Source: Muribaculaceae bacterium Zag1
GTDB taxonomy: Bacteria > Bacteroidota > Bacteroidia > Bacteroidales > Muribaculaceae
Length of the DNA: 51,519 nucleotides
Assembly: GCA_002633115.1 (NCBI GenBank)
Contig: NWBJ01000132.1
Span: 17,506 to 69,024 of the forward strand
Direction of reading: 5' to 3'
In this document: positions 8,562 to 16,523 of the stretch, in pieces
How positions within the stretch are numbered: the first letter of the stretch is position 1
Layout: every line of letters begins with the position of its first letter
Notes under the pieces: model-generated
Database searches by the model: none
Told to the model about the DNA's origin: nothing
Seen by the model: only the letters and a program-made list of their open reading frames with translations
Program-made: the position numbers and the translations under genes

Positions 8562-9173
8562 ATGGCCAACAAGACTGATTACAAAGAAGAGTTCTGCGAG
8601 CTGCTGCGCTCGACAGGACGCGATGGCATCGACGAGGTAATCGAATACCTCGAATCGGTGGGATTTTTCAAGGCCCCGGCTTCGGCCTCGCACCACCTCG
8701 CTGTCGAGGGCGGTCTGGTCGAGCATTCGGTCAACACCTGCCGCGCGGCTCTGGCTATATGGGAATCCATGAGCCAGTTCGACACTTCGCTGCAGTTTGT
8801 GGTGAAGCGCGACAATGTGATCATCGCCGCGCTGCTGCATGATGTGTGCAAAAGCGACAGTTATGAGAAATCGATGCGGCGCCGCAAAAACGACCTGGGC
8901 CAGGACGAGATGGTGCCGGGATTCAAGGTTGTCAATTCGGCGCTGCCGATAGGGCATGGCGAGAAGTCGCTGGTGATGCTGCTGTACAATACCAGCCTCG
9001 ACCTGACTAATCCGGAGATGCTGGCCATACGCTGGCACATGGGTCCGTGGGGACTTAATTTCAACAGCGGCGAGGAGACGCGCCTCTACGATGCCGCCAA
9101 CGATAATCCCCTGGTGCCCATAATATATGCGGCCGACCTATTGGCCAGCCGCATTATAGAGAGGACGCAGTAA
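8562..9173 (+). CDS. HD-domain phosphohydrolase-like protein
   Basis: A 203-residue cytoplasmic protein with metal-binding HD-domain signatures: LVEHSVNTCR (first His, near 52), AALLHDVCK (the HD pair, near 89-97), a GHGEKS element near 131 and AADLLASRI near the C-terminus. HD proteins of this size hydrolyse nucleotides or other phosphoesters, but the substrate cannot be told from sequence. It starts 24 bp after the Wza-like gene and is likely co-transcribed with it. It ends 3 bp short of the converging porin gene, with no room for a conventional terminator. The domain call is firm; the substrate is unknown. Confidence 0.83.
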   Translation: MANKTDYKEEFCELLRSTGRDGIDEVIEYLESVGFFKAPASASHHLAVEGGLVEHSVNTCRAALAIWESMSQFDTSLQFVVKRDNVIIAALLHDVCKSDSYEKSMRRRKNDLGQDEMVPGFKVVNSALPIGHGEKSLVMLLYNTSLDLTNPEMLAIRWHMGPWGLNFNSGEETRLYDAANDNPLVPIIYAADLLASRIIERTQ

Positions 9174-9176
9174 AGT

Positions 9177-10472
9177 TTAGAAATTGACTTGGAGCATGGT
9201 CTGGATGCGGTTGTCGTGCTCTTGCAGGCCCGAGTAGTTGACTCGACGGCCCCATATGTACTCAATGCCCCAGGTTACTACCGAATTGATATTGTAGAAG
9301 AGGTTGCCCACTACATACTGCGCATAGCGGTATTGGTTGTCCCACGAGATGGCGCCACCCGAGTATTTCTTGGCGTAGGTGCGCACTTGGCTGTATGTGC
9401 CGGTGCAGTAGAGGTTGGGGGTGAAATTGTATTGGAGACCACCGTAGGCGCCCCACGATTTCACGGCCTTGAGTTTGCCCATATTGTCGGGGTCGGGGGT
9501 AAGGTCGAGGTTGCACCCATTCAAGTCCTGATAGTAGCTCGACACGCCCTGGCCGTAGACTCCCTGGTAGTAAGCGGTGAAACCGCCACCCAGTTGGGCG
9601 CTGCCGCTGGCCTTTACGCCCCAGCCAACGATGTCGTGATTCTTGTCCTTAACCTCGTTGCGATAGTAGAGGTTGCGCAGGATGCCCGAGAAGCGAATCC
9701 ATGACGAGCCGCCTCCCCATGCGAATTGCACGTAAGCCGGGATGTCAGGCACGCGCTGATTGACAGTGGCAGTGTAGCTTGAGTTGGTGTAGCTGTCTTG
9801 CGGCAGCTCAGCGCCGATACCCACGCTGACAGTCTTGTTGAACGAGTGGCGATAGTCGAACACCGCATTCGGGATAGCCGTGAATGCGTTAGGACCCTCA
9901 TAGTCGATGGTGGGCACGCCGGCTGCCACGTCGGTGAAGAGGCTGTAGTCATAACCAACCGTGAATCCGCGATAGTTGATGTAACCGTACTGGAGTTGCA
10001 GTCCGTAGCCGTCGCCCATAAAGTTGGCGCTGATATACACGCCCACTCGATCCTTGGTGCCAGGCAGAGCGATAAAGTTGAGGAAGATTCCAGACTGTTG
10101 GGCCGAGAATTGCACCAATCCGCCGTTGCCGGGGGTGGGGCTCATGTTGATGGCCGAGGTTGTGAACTCGTTGGCGTTGGTGATAGGATCGCCAAAGTCA
10201 AAGCTGCCGGTGCCCTTGAGCGTACCGCCTATGCCCAAGTAGAATTTTGAATCTTTGCCCACGATGGCAAACCGAGGGGCGTTGGGGATGTTGAATGCCT
10301 TAGGGGCGACCTCCGCAAACTCGCGGTAGATCTGAGCGGCGCTGACCGAGTCGCTGTTGATAACTGACACCTTGCCGGTAGTCGATTTTGTCGGATGCTG
10401 CTGAGCCGAGGCTACTGGGGCGGTTCCCAATAAGGCCGTTCCGACCAGGATTAAAAGTGAAACGTGTTTCAT
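9177..10472 (-). CDS. Outer-membrane porin-like beta-barrel protein (DcaP-like)
   Basis: A 431-residue exported protein: signal peptide to about residue 24 (ending VASAQQ), a short periplasmic N-terminal region, then alternating amphipathic strands rich in Tyr/Gly and a terminal phenylalanine (MLQVNF), the classic barrel-assembly signal. The strand pattern KFYLGIGGTLKGTGSFDFGD near the start of the barrel resembles DcaP-type trimeric porins. It would allow passage of small, perhaps anionic, solutes across the outer membrane. The ATG at 10472 (MKHVSLLIL) is preferred over a TTG two codons upstream. It lies 33 bp downstream of the MFS gene on the same strand, suggesting one operon importing or exporting the same compound. 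The barrel call is firm; the DcaP assignment is moderate. Confidence 0.82.
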   Translation of the reverse strand: MKHVSLLILVGTALLGTAPVASAQQHPTKSTTGKVSVINSDSVSAAQIYREFAEVAPKAFNIPNAPRFAIVGKDSKFYLGIGGTLKGTGSFDFGDPITNANEFTTSAINMSPTPGNGGLVQFSAQQSGIFLNFIALPGTKDRVGVYISANFMGDGYGLQLQYGYINYRGFTVGYDYSLFTDVAAGVPTIDYEGPNAFTAIPNAVFDYRHSFNKTVSVGIGAELPQDSYTNSSYTATVNQRVPDIPAYVQFAWGGGSSWIRFSGILRNLYYRNEVKDKNHDIVGWGVKASGSAQLGGGFTAYYQGVYGQGVSSYYQDLNGCNLDLTPDPDNMGKLKAVKSWGAYGGLQYNFTPNLYCTGTYSQVRTYAKKYSGGAISWDNQYRYAQYVVGNLFYNINSVVTWGIEYIWGRRVNYSGLQEHDNRIQTMLQVNF

Positions 10473-10505
10473 AGTCAAATAAAATTAGGTCTAATATTCA
10501 ACCAG

Positions 10506-11771
10506 TTAATAATAAGATTTATCGATATTGAAGGCAAACGAGTTGCGCTTCCAGAGGGTCAGGAAGAAATAGAGGAGCAGCAGCGCTGCGGACAGAGCGA
10601 AGGAGAAGGCTGGATACTTGCCTCCGCCGAGCAAAGCCCGGAATCCATCCACGATGGGAGCCGTCAGCACGATAGCGACATAGCTGGCTGTCAGCACTAT
10701 GGCGAGGGCGAGGGTGGATTTGCGAGTGGTGACCACTGTGCGCGAGGCCTTGTCATAGACCAAAGGCTGGCACACCCCATAGCCCAAGCCAGCCAAGGCC
10801 GAACCCAAGCAGAGGCTCCACTGAGCGTGCAAAAATCCCATCAGCGCCATCCCTATCGCCATGATAAAGGTGCAGATGATAATGGTCGACCCTTTCATCA
10901 GTTTTACGATTGGCCCGAGGAAAAATCCCGGCAAGAAGATGAAAAGGTAGAATAGCGAGATGATGGTGCCCGAGATGGTGTCGTCCCAGTGGTATTTTTG
11001 CACCACAAATGACGCATAGTAGGTGATTGTCATCACAGCGAAGGTGATGAAAAAATATGAGGCCACCATTTGCACGGTGCGCCCAATATAGAAGCCTTTC
11101 ACCACTTTCTCTCCAGGGATGGGCGAATATTCTGGTGCCTTGTCATTCTTGGGGTCATTCTCTTGGGCAGCAGTCAGGCGCGGAGCCATCAAATCTTGTT
11201 TGGGGATGCCTCCAAGCTTAAATGAGAAAATCAAGGGGATTATACTCACCAAATACACCACAAAGGGCAGATGCCAATTCACCCCGCTCAGCCAGCCCAC
11301 GGCGTAGGTGCCAATGACCAAGGCTATGTTTGACACACCCGACTGTATGCCCATCATATTCATGCGGTATCGGCCAGCGAATGTGTCGGCCAGCAGGCCC
11401 GTGCAGAATGGCGTCAGCAGTCCGGCTCCTAACCCGAACACGCAACTAATCACAATCAGGGCCACCATCGACTTGGCGAAAAGATAGGCCACGCCTGCGC
11501 CGGTGAAAATCACCAATGATAGGATGATTACCGCCACCTTATGGGTCGAAAGCGACAATTTGCCCGAGAGCAGCACAAAGGGTATGATTACCAGATTTGG
11601 CAGCAGGGTGAGCAATTGCTTTTCGAGTTGGGTTGTAGAGGGGAAAATCGTAGACAAGGTCGACAACATCGGCGACACCGCCAATCCTGGTAGGTTGACT
11701 ATCAACGACAGTGACAATATCGCAGTCAGTGTCATCGCAGTAAGGGGTGCTTTGCCGGTGGTTATGCTCAT
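10506..11771 (-). CDS. Major facilitator superfamily transporter
   Basis: A 421-residue inner-membrane protein with about twelve hydrophobic helices in two halves, separated by a charged loop (PKQDLMAPRLTAAQENDPKN near 195-220). The motif-A-like loop is degenerate (SGKLSLSTHK), while GLGAGLLTPFCTGLLADTFAGRYRM carries the conserved gate pattern of drug/metabolite MFS members. The substrate is not identifiable. The ATG at 11771 is clear. The porin gene begins 33 bp beyond its stop, and the pair probably forms an inner- and outer-membrane route for one substrate. The upstream gap is filled with palindromic repeats and I could not place its promoter. Confidence 0.85.
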   Translation of the reverse strand: MSITTGKAPLTAMTLTAILSLSLIVNLPGLAVSPMLSTLSTIFPSTTQLEKQLLTLLPNLVIIPFVLLSGKLSLSTHKVAVIILSLVIFTGAGVAYLFAKSMVALIVISCVFGLGAGLLTPFCTGLLADTFAGRYRMNMMGIQSGVSNIALVIGTYAVGWLSGVNWHLPFVVYLVSIIPLIFSFKLGGIPKQDLMAPRLTAAQENDPKNDKAPEYSPIPGEKVVKGFYIGRTVQMVASYFFITFAVMTITYYASFVVQKYHWDDTISGTIISLFYLFIFLPGFFLGPIVKLMKGSTIIICTFIMAIGMALMGFLHAQWSLCLGSALAGLGYGVCQPLVYDKASRTVVTTRKSTLALAIVLTASYVAIVLTAPIVDGFRALLGGGKYPAFSFALSAALLLLYFFLTLWKRNSFAFNIDKSYY

Positions 11772-12191
11772 AGTCGAAACGTCTAAAACGAGCGGTTAGC
11801 TCAGGGTTAGTAAAGTGCCGAGGCCCTGTTTATCCCTCGCACATAGTTAAAACATTCACACATATTAAAAAGTTTGTAAAACCATTTTGGTTTCAAAGCA
11901 AATCCCCATAGAATATTAGCGAGGCTTCCCCGCTCAGCTGCCTGAAACAACCCCCACGGGGTAGCAGGGCTGGCGTGGCCATGGCGGGCTAGATGAAACA
12001 TCCCCCACGGGGTAGCAGGGCTGGCGTGGCCATGGCGGGCTAGATGAAACATCCCCCACGGGGTAGCAGGGCCACGCCAGCCTGCTACCCCGTAGGGGTT
12101 GTTTCATCTAGCATTTTTGGCATCCCCGTCCAAGCTACCCCGTAGGGGTTGTTTCAGGGTGCACTAAGGTTAGAGGGTGAAGATTATTTCT
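11772..12191. repeat. Array of ACCCCGTAGGGG palindromes with a 51-bp tandem repeat
   Basis: From 11944 a 51-bp unit containing CCCCCACGGGGTAGCAGGG and GGCGTGGCCATGGCGGGC is repeated twice, and a third copy turns into its own inverse (CTGCTACCCCGTAGGGG). A further ACCCCGTAGGGGTTGTTTCA copy ends near 12156. The same palindrome occurs at 13153-13172, 16151-16374 and 29380-29599. A leftward open frame overlaps the array but is only repeat sequence. No gene is supported here. Confidence 0.8.
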
Positions 12192-12488
12192 TCATGCTAA
12201 TGAAATCAAGGGCGTATGTAATGCCTCTTGAATGGCAAAAATGGTTTTGAGCTCAAAATTGGCCTTACCACTCAACAGTTTATTAACTTGACACGCCGAT
12301 GTGTCCATACGTCGAGCCAGCTCCAGTTGAGTGATGCCCTGCTGGCGCAATATCTTCCTTATCTTCAAAGCCATCGAGGCAGAGAATTTAAGCCATTCTG
12401 AGTTCTCACGCCTAAACTTCCTCTCTTGAATCTCCTCCTCGCTTAATGGCTCTGCAATTTGTATAAGTCGTTCTACATTAAATTTCAT
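12192..12488 (-). CDS. XRE-family helix-turn-helix antitoxin-like regulator
   Basis: A 98-residue protein with a classic HTH_XRE domain at about 43-95: KIRKILRQQGITQLELARRM is helix-turn-helix entry, followed by DTSACQVNKLLSGKANFELKTIFAIQEALHTPLISL. Such proteins bind operator DNA and in toxin-antitoxin modules neutralise the partner and repress the operon. Its ATG overlaps the stop of the upstream gene (ATGA), indicating translational coupling. The toxin-first order recalls HigBA-type modules. Base composition is more AT-rich than the flanking genes and repeat arrays lie on both sides, suggesting an acquired module. The regulator call is firm; the antitoxin role is inferred from context. Confidence 0.85.
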   Translation of the reverse strand: MKFNVERLIQIAEPLSEEEIQERKFRRENSEWLKFSASMALKIRKILRQQGITQLELARRMDTSACQVNKLLSGKANFELKTIFAIQEALHTPLISLA

Positions 12489-13051
12489 GATACATTGTTT
12501 TTAGTGTCCTCTTGATCATAAATTCCATTATCACGTAAGAATGACAAGGTTAAGTCTATTCTTTTAAACAACTCCTTGGTCAATTCTGGGTCATCTTGAA
12601 TTGTATGGGTAGTTTTTAAGGCTCCGCATACAACTATATAACAATTAGACGCCATCTTAATTGAGTATAATCTCAAAAAAGTTGGATATTCTCGTCCATA
12701 AGCCTTCATAGGGGTTAATTGGAACATATACTGATACTTACCTCCCAAGGCTTCGAACAAATCGTCAAAATCTGGTTTCTTTCCCTTCAAACTATTCTTA
12801 GCTAAGGTCTCGATGTATTTTTCCAGATTATCAGCGTCATTTATCACCAGTTCGGCTAAGTCTTCAGGTTCGGAAGGCAAATTGAATGCTTTCCAGAATG
12901 ATTCTTCTAAGTCTTTAGCCTTAGATTCAAAGAATCGAGAAAGATAATCCAAATCATTCCATTGATTGAAGGCTTCATCGTAGGCATTATCTTTCTTACC
13001 ATCAAACTTAATGGCAAAAAGGTTAGGGCTATATACTGCTTTAATTCTCAT
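12485..13051 (-). CDS. Putative toxin component, RelE/HigB-like uncharacterised family
   Basis: A 188-residue cytoplasmic protein paired with an XRE regulator. The N-terminal part (AVYSPNLFAIKFDGKKDN, then FNQWNDLDYLSRFF) is mostly helical and charged. The C-terminal part carries FLRLYSIKMASNCYIVVCGALKTTHTIQ, a strand pattern like that of RelE/HigB-type ribonucleases, and ends in a helical segment, ELTKELFKRIDLTLSFLRDNG. I recognise similar Bacteroides proteins of unknown function next to HTH genes; no catalytic residues can be assigned. The ATG at 13051 is preferred over a TTG six codons upstream because the promoter lies there. The toxin function is inference. Confidence 0.65.
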   Translation of the reverse strand: MRIKAVYSPNLFAIKFDGKKDNAYDEAFNQWNDLDYLSRFFESKAKDLEESFWKAFNLPSEPEDLAELVINDADNLEKYIETLAKNSLKGKKPDFDDLFEALGGKYQYMFQLTPMKAYGREYPTFLRLYSIKMASNCYIVVCGALKTTHTIQDDPELTKELFKRIDLTLSFLRDNGIYDQEDTKNNVS

Positions 13052-13066
13052 AAACTCAATTTGCGG

Positions 13067-13098
13067 CAAATATACAAACTATTTTTATCTCTACCAAA
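13067..13098 (-). promoter_or_regulatory. Promoter of the toxin-antitoxin-like operon
   Basis: On the minus strand, TTTG (13098-13095), 20 bp and TATATTTG (13074-13067). The predicted start lies only about 10 nt before the toxin ATG at 13051, giving a very short leader. Confidence 0.65.
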
Positions 13099-13320
13099 GG
13101 ATTGGGTAAAAAAAATTATCTTATAATATAATTTAAGCCTCTAAGAAAGGTCCAAGCTACCCCGTGGGGGTTGTCCGGATGGATAGTGCGTAGCACGGCT
13201 CTTGTCTGTTAACCCCACATTCCGTGCTACCGCACTCCATGCGGGGTTAACAGACAAGAGCCGTGCTACGCACTGATAAAGGCTTCGCCACAACGCAATG
13301 CGTCTCTGTATAACAATAAA
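13070..13320. repeat. Perfect 32-bp inverted repeat and a lone ACCCCGTGGGGG palindrome
   Basis: Arms at 13185-13216 and 13243-13274 are perfectly complementary (32 bp) around a 26-nt loop. The stem contains GTAGCACGGCTCTTGTC. Just before it, 13157-13172 carries a single ACCCCGTGGGGGTTGT copy next to a CCGGATGG core. The region separates the toxin-antitoxin promoter from the GIN gene promoter; no gene is visible. Confidence 0.85.
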
Positions 13321-13352
13321 TTTGGAGGGGTCGGGGAAAAGTTGTAAATTTG
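13321..13352 (+). promoter_or_regulatory. Bacteroidota promoter of the GIN-domain gene
   Basis: TTTG at 13321-13324, 20 bp and TAAATTTG at 13345-13352. The ATG at 13394 lies about 36 nt beyond the predicted start of transcription. Confidence 0.7.
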
Positions 13353-13393
13353 CGGGAGTGAAACAAATGTGGAACTAAAAAAACTTTTTGATA

Positions 13394-14311
13394 ATGAAGA
13401 AACTGTTTGTGATTATGATGGCGGCGATAGTGGGCTTGGGTGCCAGCGCCGCCGAGAAGATGAGCCATAAGAAGATGGACTGGGATGGGACCATAACCGG
13501 AATCTCGCTGGTGGGCCCATTTGACGTAAAGGTCGAGACCGGGGCCAAGAAAGAATACCTCGACGTGGTGGCCACCGAGAAGGGCCTCGAATACCTGAAC
13601 CTAAAGGTCAAGAACAATACCCTCTACCTCTCAATCGAGAGCACCTCGACCTGGAACCAAATCTGGAACAACCCCAGCAACCAGTACAGCCAGTTCACCC
13701 TCTACGTTGCCCAACCGCTGACCAGCATTGAGATTTGCGGCACTGGCGATGTCATCGGCACTACCTTCGGCCGCGAGGGCGAAGACCTCTCAATCAGCGT
13801 GGTGGGCACTGGCGACCTCAAGGCCACCAACCTGGTAGGCGACAAGATCAACATATCCGTTGCCGGCACTGGTGATGTCAAGGCCAACAAGGCCACTGCT
13901 TCGCGCAAGGCCCTGATGTCGGTGGCTGGCACCGGCGATGTGGAAATCAAATACGTGACCGCTCCCAAGCTGTCGGTATCCGTGGCTGGAGCGGGCGAAG
14001 TTGATGTCAACTGCTACGACACCGAGGATGGCATCCTCGATGCCTCAGTCTCTGGCACTGGCGACGTAGAAATCGAAGGCATCAACTGCGCCGAGGTCAA
14101 CGCCTCAGTCTCTGGCACCGGCGACATCGAGCTGCAAGGCACAACCCCCAATGCTTACCTCTCGGCCAACGGCACTGGCACCATCAAGGCCAAGAGACTC
14201 CGCGCCAACCGCATCACTGCCGAGGCAGGGCGCCGCGCCGACATCTATGTCAACAGCTACGGCAAACTCATCATCACTGGAGATGAGGGCTCGGTCCATA
14301 TCGCAGATTAG
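13394..14311 (+). CDS. GIN-domain (DUF2807) secreted adhesin-like protein
   Basis: A 305-residue exported protein with signal peptide MKKLFVIMMAAIVGLGASA and then a DUF2807 putative auto-transporter adhesin head domain. It begins with the family pattern ISLVGPFDVKVETG and continues as a right-handed beta-helix built from repeats of about 20-24 residues carrying SV-x-GTGDV (VVGTGDL, VAGTGDV, VSGTGDV, VSGTGDI, ANGTGTI). It would sit in the periplasm or at the cell surface; its ligand is unknown. The ATG at 13394 follows a TTG two codons upstream. Its last 38 bp overlap the 3' end of the converging phosphoethanolamine transferase gene. The fold is secure; the role is not. Confidence 0.87.
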   Translation: MKKLFVIMMAAIVGLGASAAEKMSHKKMDWDGTITGISLVGPFDVKVETGAKKEYLDVVATEKGLEYLNLKVKNNTLYLSIESTSTWNQIWNNPSNQYSQFTLYVAQPLTSIEICGTGDVIGTTFGREGEDLSISVVGTGDLKATNLVGDKINISVAGTGDVKANKATASRKALMSVAGTGDVEIKYVTAPKLSVSVAGAGEVDVNCYDTEDGILDASVSGTGDVEIEGINCAEVNASVSGTGDIELQGTTPNAYLSANGTGTIKAKRLRANRITAEAGRRADIYVNSYGKLIITGDEGSVHIAD

Positions 14312-16010
14312 AATGTTTTAGTTCGAGTAGCTCGAGCATTTCGTCATCGGGGGTGTCCCAGCCGCTTTGGCTCACGGGCACCCCTTCGTTATGGTCGGTG
14401 GTGTATAGGCGCATAGGCTCTTTGTAAGCTGGGTTGATCAACGACTCTATAGCTCGGAAATACGGCGACTTTATCCCGGCCAAGTCGAGCGTGGTGTGGA
14501 ATAGCGCCTGGGTCGACGAGGCATCCATGGCCTGATGGGCTTGGGCTTGCTTGTAAGCCTCGGGATGCTCAGCGCGGTATGCCGACGACATCCACACTAC
14601 CATCGGCACATGCAGCTGATAGTAAGTGGGTGTGGGCGAGGCATGTAGGAATCGACCTCGTTGGTCGTCGTAGATATCCTCGCCATGGTCAGAGGCGTAG
14701 ATCAGCGCGGCCGGCAGCCCTGTGTCTTCCAGCTCTTGTATTAAGCCGTCGAGCAGATAGTCGGTGTAGTAGATCGTGTTGTCGTAGGCATTGATCAGCT
14801 GGGTGCGAGCCGAAGGCGAGGCCGACAGATACTTGTGGTCGGGGAAGTAAGCGAACTCCGCCGGCACGCGGTCGAGGTAGTTGAAATGCGAACCGTAGGT
14901 GTGCATCACCACAAAGAGTTTGGGCGCCTGGGCCGAGGCGATGAACGAGCGCAGATGCGCCAGCATGTCTGCATCGGTCTTGAGCGAATCCTCAAAGATA
15001 AGGAAATGGGCCGTCGAGGCCTCCTTGCCGAAATAGTCGATGTAGGAATTGTTGGGGTGCTGCGTCGAGTAGAACCCCGTCTCATACCCAGCATCGTTGA
15101 ACGCCGAGATGATGCCCTTGGTGTAAGCTATCGAATCGCCGAAGGTGCGCGAATCGAGCCACGACATCAGCATAGGCACGCTCTTGTGGGTGGTGTTGCT
15201 CTCCGACATCGTGAATGGGTAGCCGACCAGGCCCTCGCGTTGGGCAAGGCGCGGCGTGGTAGGGCGGTCATAGCCGAGCAATTGCCAATTGTCGGCGCGG
15301 GCGGTTTCGCCGATAACCATCACGTAAATCTCGCGCTCGTCGGCCGGACGAGTAGTTGAGGCATGATAAGAGAAATTCTGTGAGGTCCCTGGCCAATGCC
15401 GCGACAAGCCCTCGCGCTGATAGGCCTCGGCTATGTTGAAGCCAACGTTGACGGGAAAGAGTTCGCGCGAGGCACGGTATTTCGGATAGACTGTGTAGCA
15501 GCCGAGCAGTAGCACCAGGCCCACCGAGGCTATGCAATCGCCAGTGATGCGCAGAGGCCTGAGGCGCAGCATCGATAGGCGCTTATCCTTTTGGAATAAT
15601 TTCCAGATTGCCCATACGATGGGCGGAATGTAAAGCACTACCACCCAGAACATTGCCCAAAACATATTCATCAACAGTTCGGATACCTCAGTGGCATTGG
15701 TTGTTACCACATTGAGCAGCATGTCAACGGCGAGTACGCCTCCGCCGTAAAGGAACAGCAGCACGATCTGGAAGGCGGCAAAGAAGGATAGGGGAAAGCA
15801 GAGCAGCACCACTAAGGCGGTGCGCTTAGTAATGCTCATGATCAGGTAATAGACGCCGAGGGGCAGGACGATGTTGACCAGCTTGTACAGAGCGGGCACG
15901 TGCTCGGTGCATGCCAGTGCCACATTCGGCACTATCAGCAGCAACGGGAACACCCACGGCAGCGCCAGTTGCACTCGGTCCCAATATCTATGTATGTTAC
16001 TATTCATCAT
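14274..16010 (-). CDS. Phosphoethanolamine transferase (EptA/sulfatase superfamily)
   Basis: A 578-residue inner-membrane enzyme that probably transfers phosphoethanolamine from phosphatidylethanolamine to lipid A or another glycan. The N-terminal part has about five membrane helices (to ~175). The periplasmic alkaline-phosphatase-like domain follows, with VIGETARADN (nucleophilic Thr near 236), SNTTHKSVP near 272-280, HTYGSHFNY near 370 and the metal ligands SDHGE near 440-444. This is the normal layout and size of the EptA family. The ATG at 16010 (MMNSNIHRYW) is preferred to an upstream GTG. The gene converges with and overlaps the GIN gene by 38 bp. Family and reaction type are firm; the acceptor (lipid A or other) is inferred. 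Confidence 0.88.
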   Translation of the reverse strand: MMNSNIHRYWDRVQLALPWVFPLLLIVPNVALACTEHVPALYKLVNIVLPLGVYYLIMSITKRTALVVLLCFPLSFFAAFQIVLLFLYGGGVLAVDMLLNVVTTNATEVSELLMNMFWAMFWVVVLYIPPIVWAIWKLFQKDKRLSMLRLRPLRITGDCIASVGLVLLLGCYTVYPKYRASRELFPVNVGFNIAEAYQREGLSRHWPGTSQNFSYHASTTRPADEREIYVMVIGETARADNWQLLGYDRPTTPRLAQREGLVGYPFTMSESNTTHKSVPMLMSWLDSRTFGDSIAYTKGIISAFNDAGYETGFYSTQHPNNSYIDYFGKEASTAHFLIFEDSLKTDADMLAHLRSFIASAQAPKLFVVMHTYGSHFNYLDRVPAEFAYFPDHKYLSASPSARTQLINAYDNTIYYTDYLLDGLIQELEDTGLPAALIYASDHGEDIYDDQRGRFLHASPTPTYYQLHVPMVVWMSSAYRAEHPEAYKQAQAHQAMDASSTQALFHTTLDLAGIKSPYFRAIESLINPAYKEPMRLYTTDHNEGVPVSQSGWDTPDDEMLELLELKHSNLRYGPSPHLQ

Positions 16011-16523
16011 AAAAAGCACGTAATCTAAAACGTAATCTAAAACGTAAGCACGTAAGCTTTACGTAAGCACACTATTGGTGTTATCGTTTTTTTATAAAAG
16101 TATTTTATAAGTTGAGGGTTAATTTGAATTAAGTTTCATTCTTGGAAGTCCCCGGATGGCTACCCCGTAGGGGTTGTTTCATCTAGCATATAGGTTAACA
16201 CCCGGATGGCTACCCCGTAGGGGTTGTTTCATTCTAGTTCTCCGAGGGTTAGTTAAACAACCCCTACGGGGTAGGAGGGGAAGGGGTATGCGCACATAGC
16301 TAGATGAAATAACCCCTACGGGGTAGCCATCCGGGCGACCTCCATATTTAACTAATTGACCCATTACTTATTGTAGATAAAATTAAAAATTGAATTCATA
16401 ATTAAAACAAAAATGTGGTTGGTTTGTGCTTACGTTAAGCTTACGTGCTTACGTTTTAGCTTACGTTCTATGAAACAAAAAAGTGGCTGGTTTGTGCTTA
16501 CGTAAAGCTTACGTGCTTACGTT
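16011..16523. repeat. GCTTACGT-word inverted repeat around a 220-bp dispersed palindromic element
   Basis: The gap begins with ACGTAAGC words (16018-16070) and ends with the complementary GCTTACGT words (16427-16523), forming a large inverted repeat. Inside, 16151-16374 holds four ACCCCGTAGGGG palindromes, two forward with the tail TTGTTTCAT and two inverted, each flanked by a CCGGATGG or CCATCCGGG core. This inner block is nearly identical to 29380-29599. No gene is visible. Confidence 0.85.

Noticed and set aside
11807-12052. Repetitive 81-codon leftward open frame (MFHLARHGHASPATPWG repeats)
   Set aside because: It is the 51-bp palindromic tandem repeat read in one frame; 51 is divisible by three so it stays open by chance.
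16151-16374. Regularly spaced repeats resembling a CRISPR array
   Set aside because: The repeats occur in both orientations, are internally palindromic, have similar rather than unique spacers, and a near-identical block recurs at 29380-29599. No cas genes are present.
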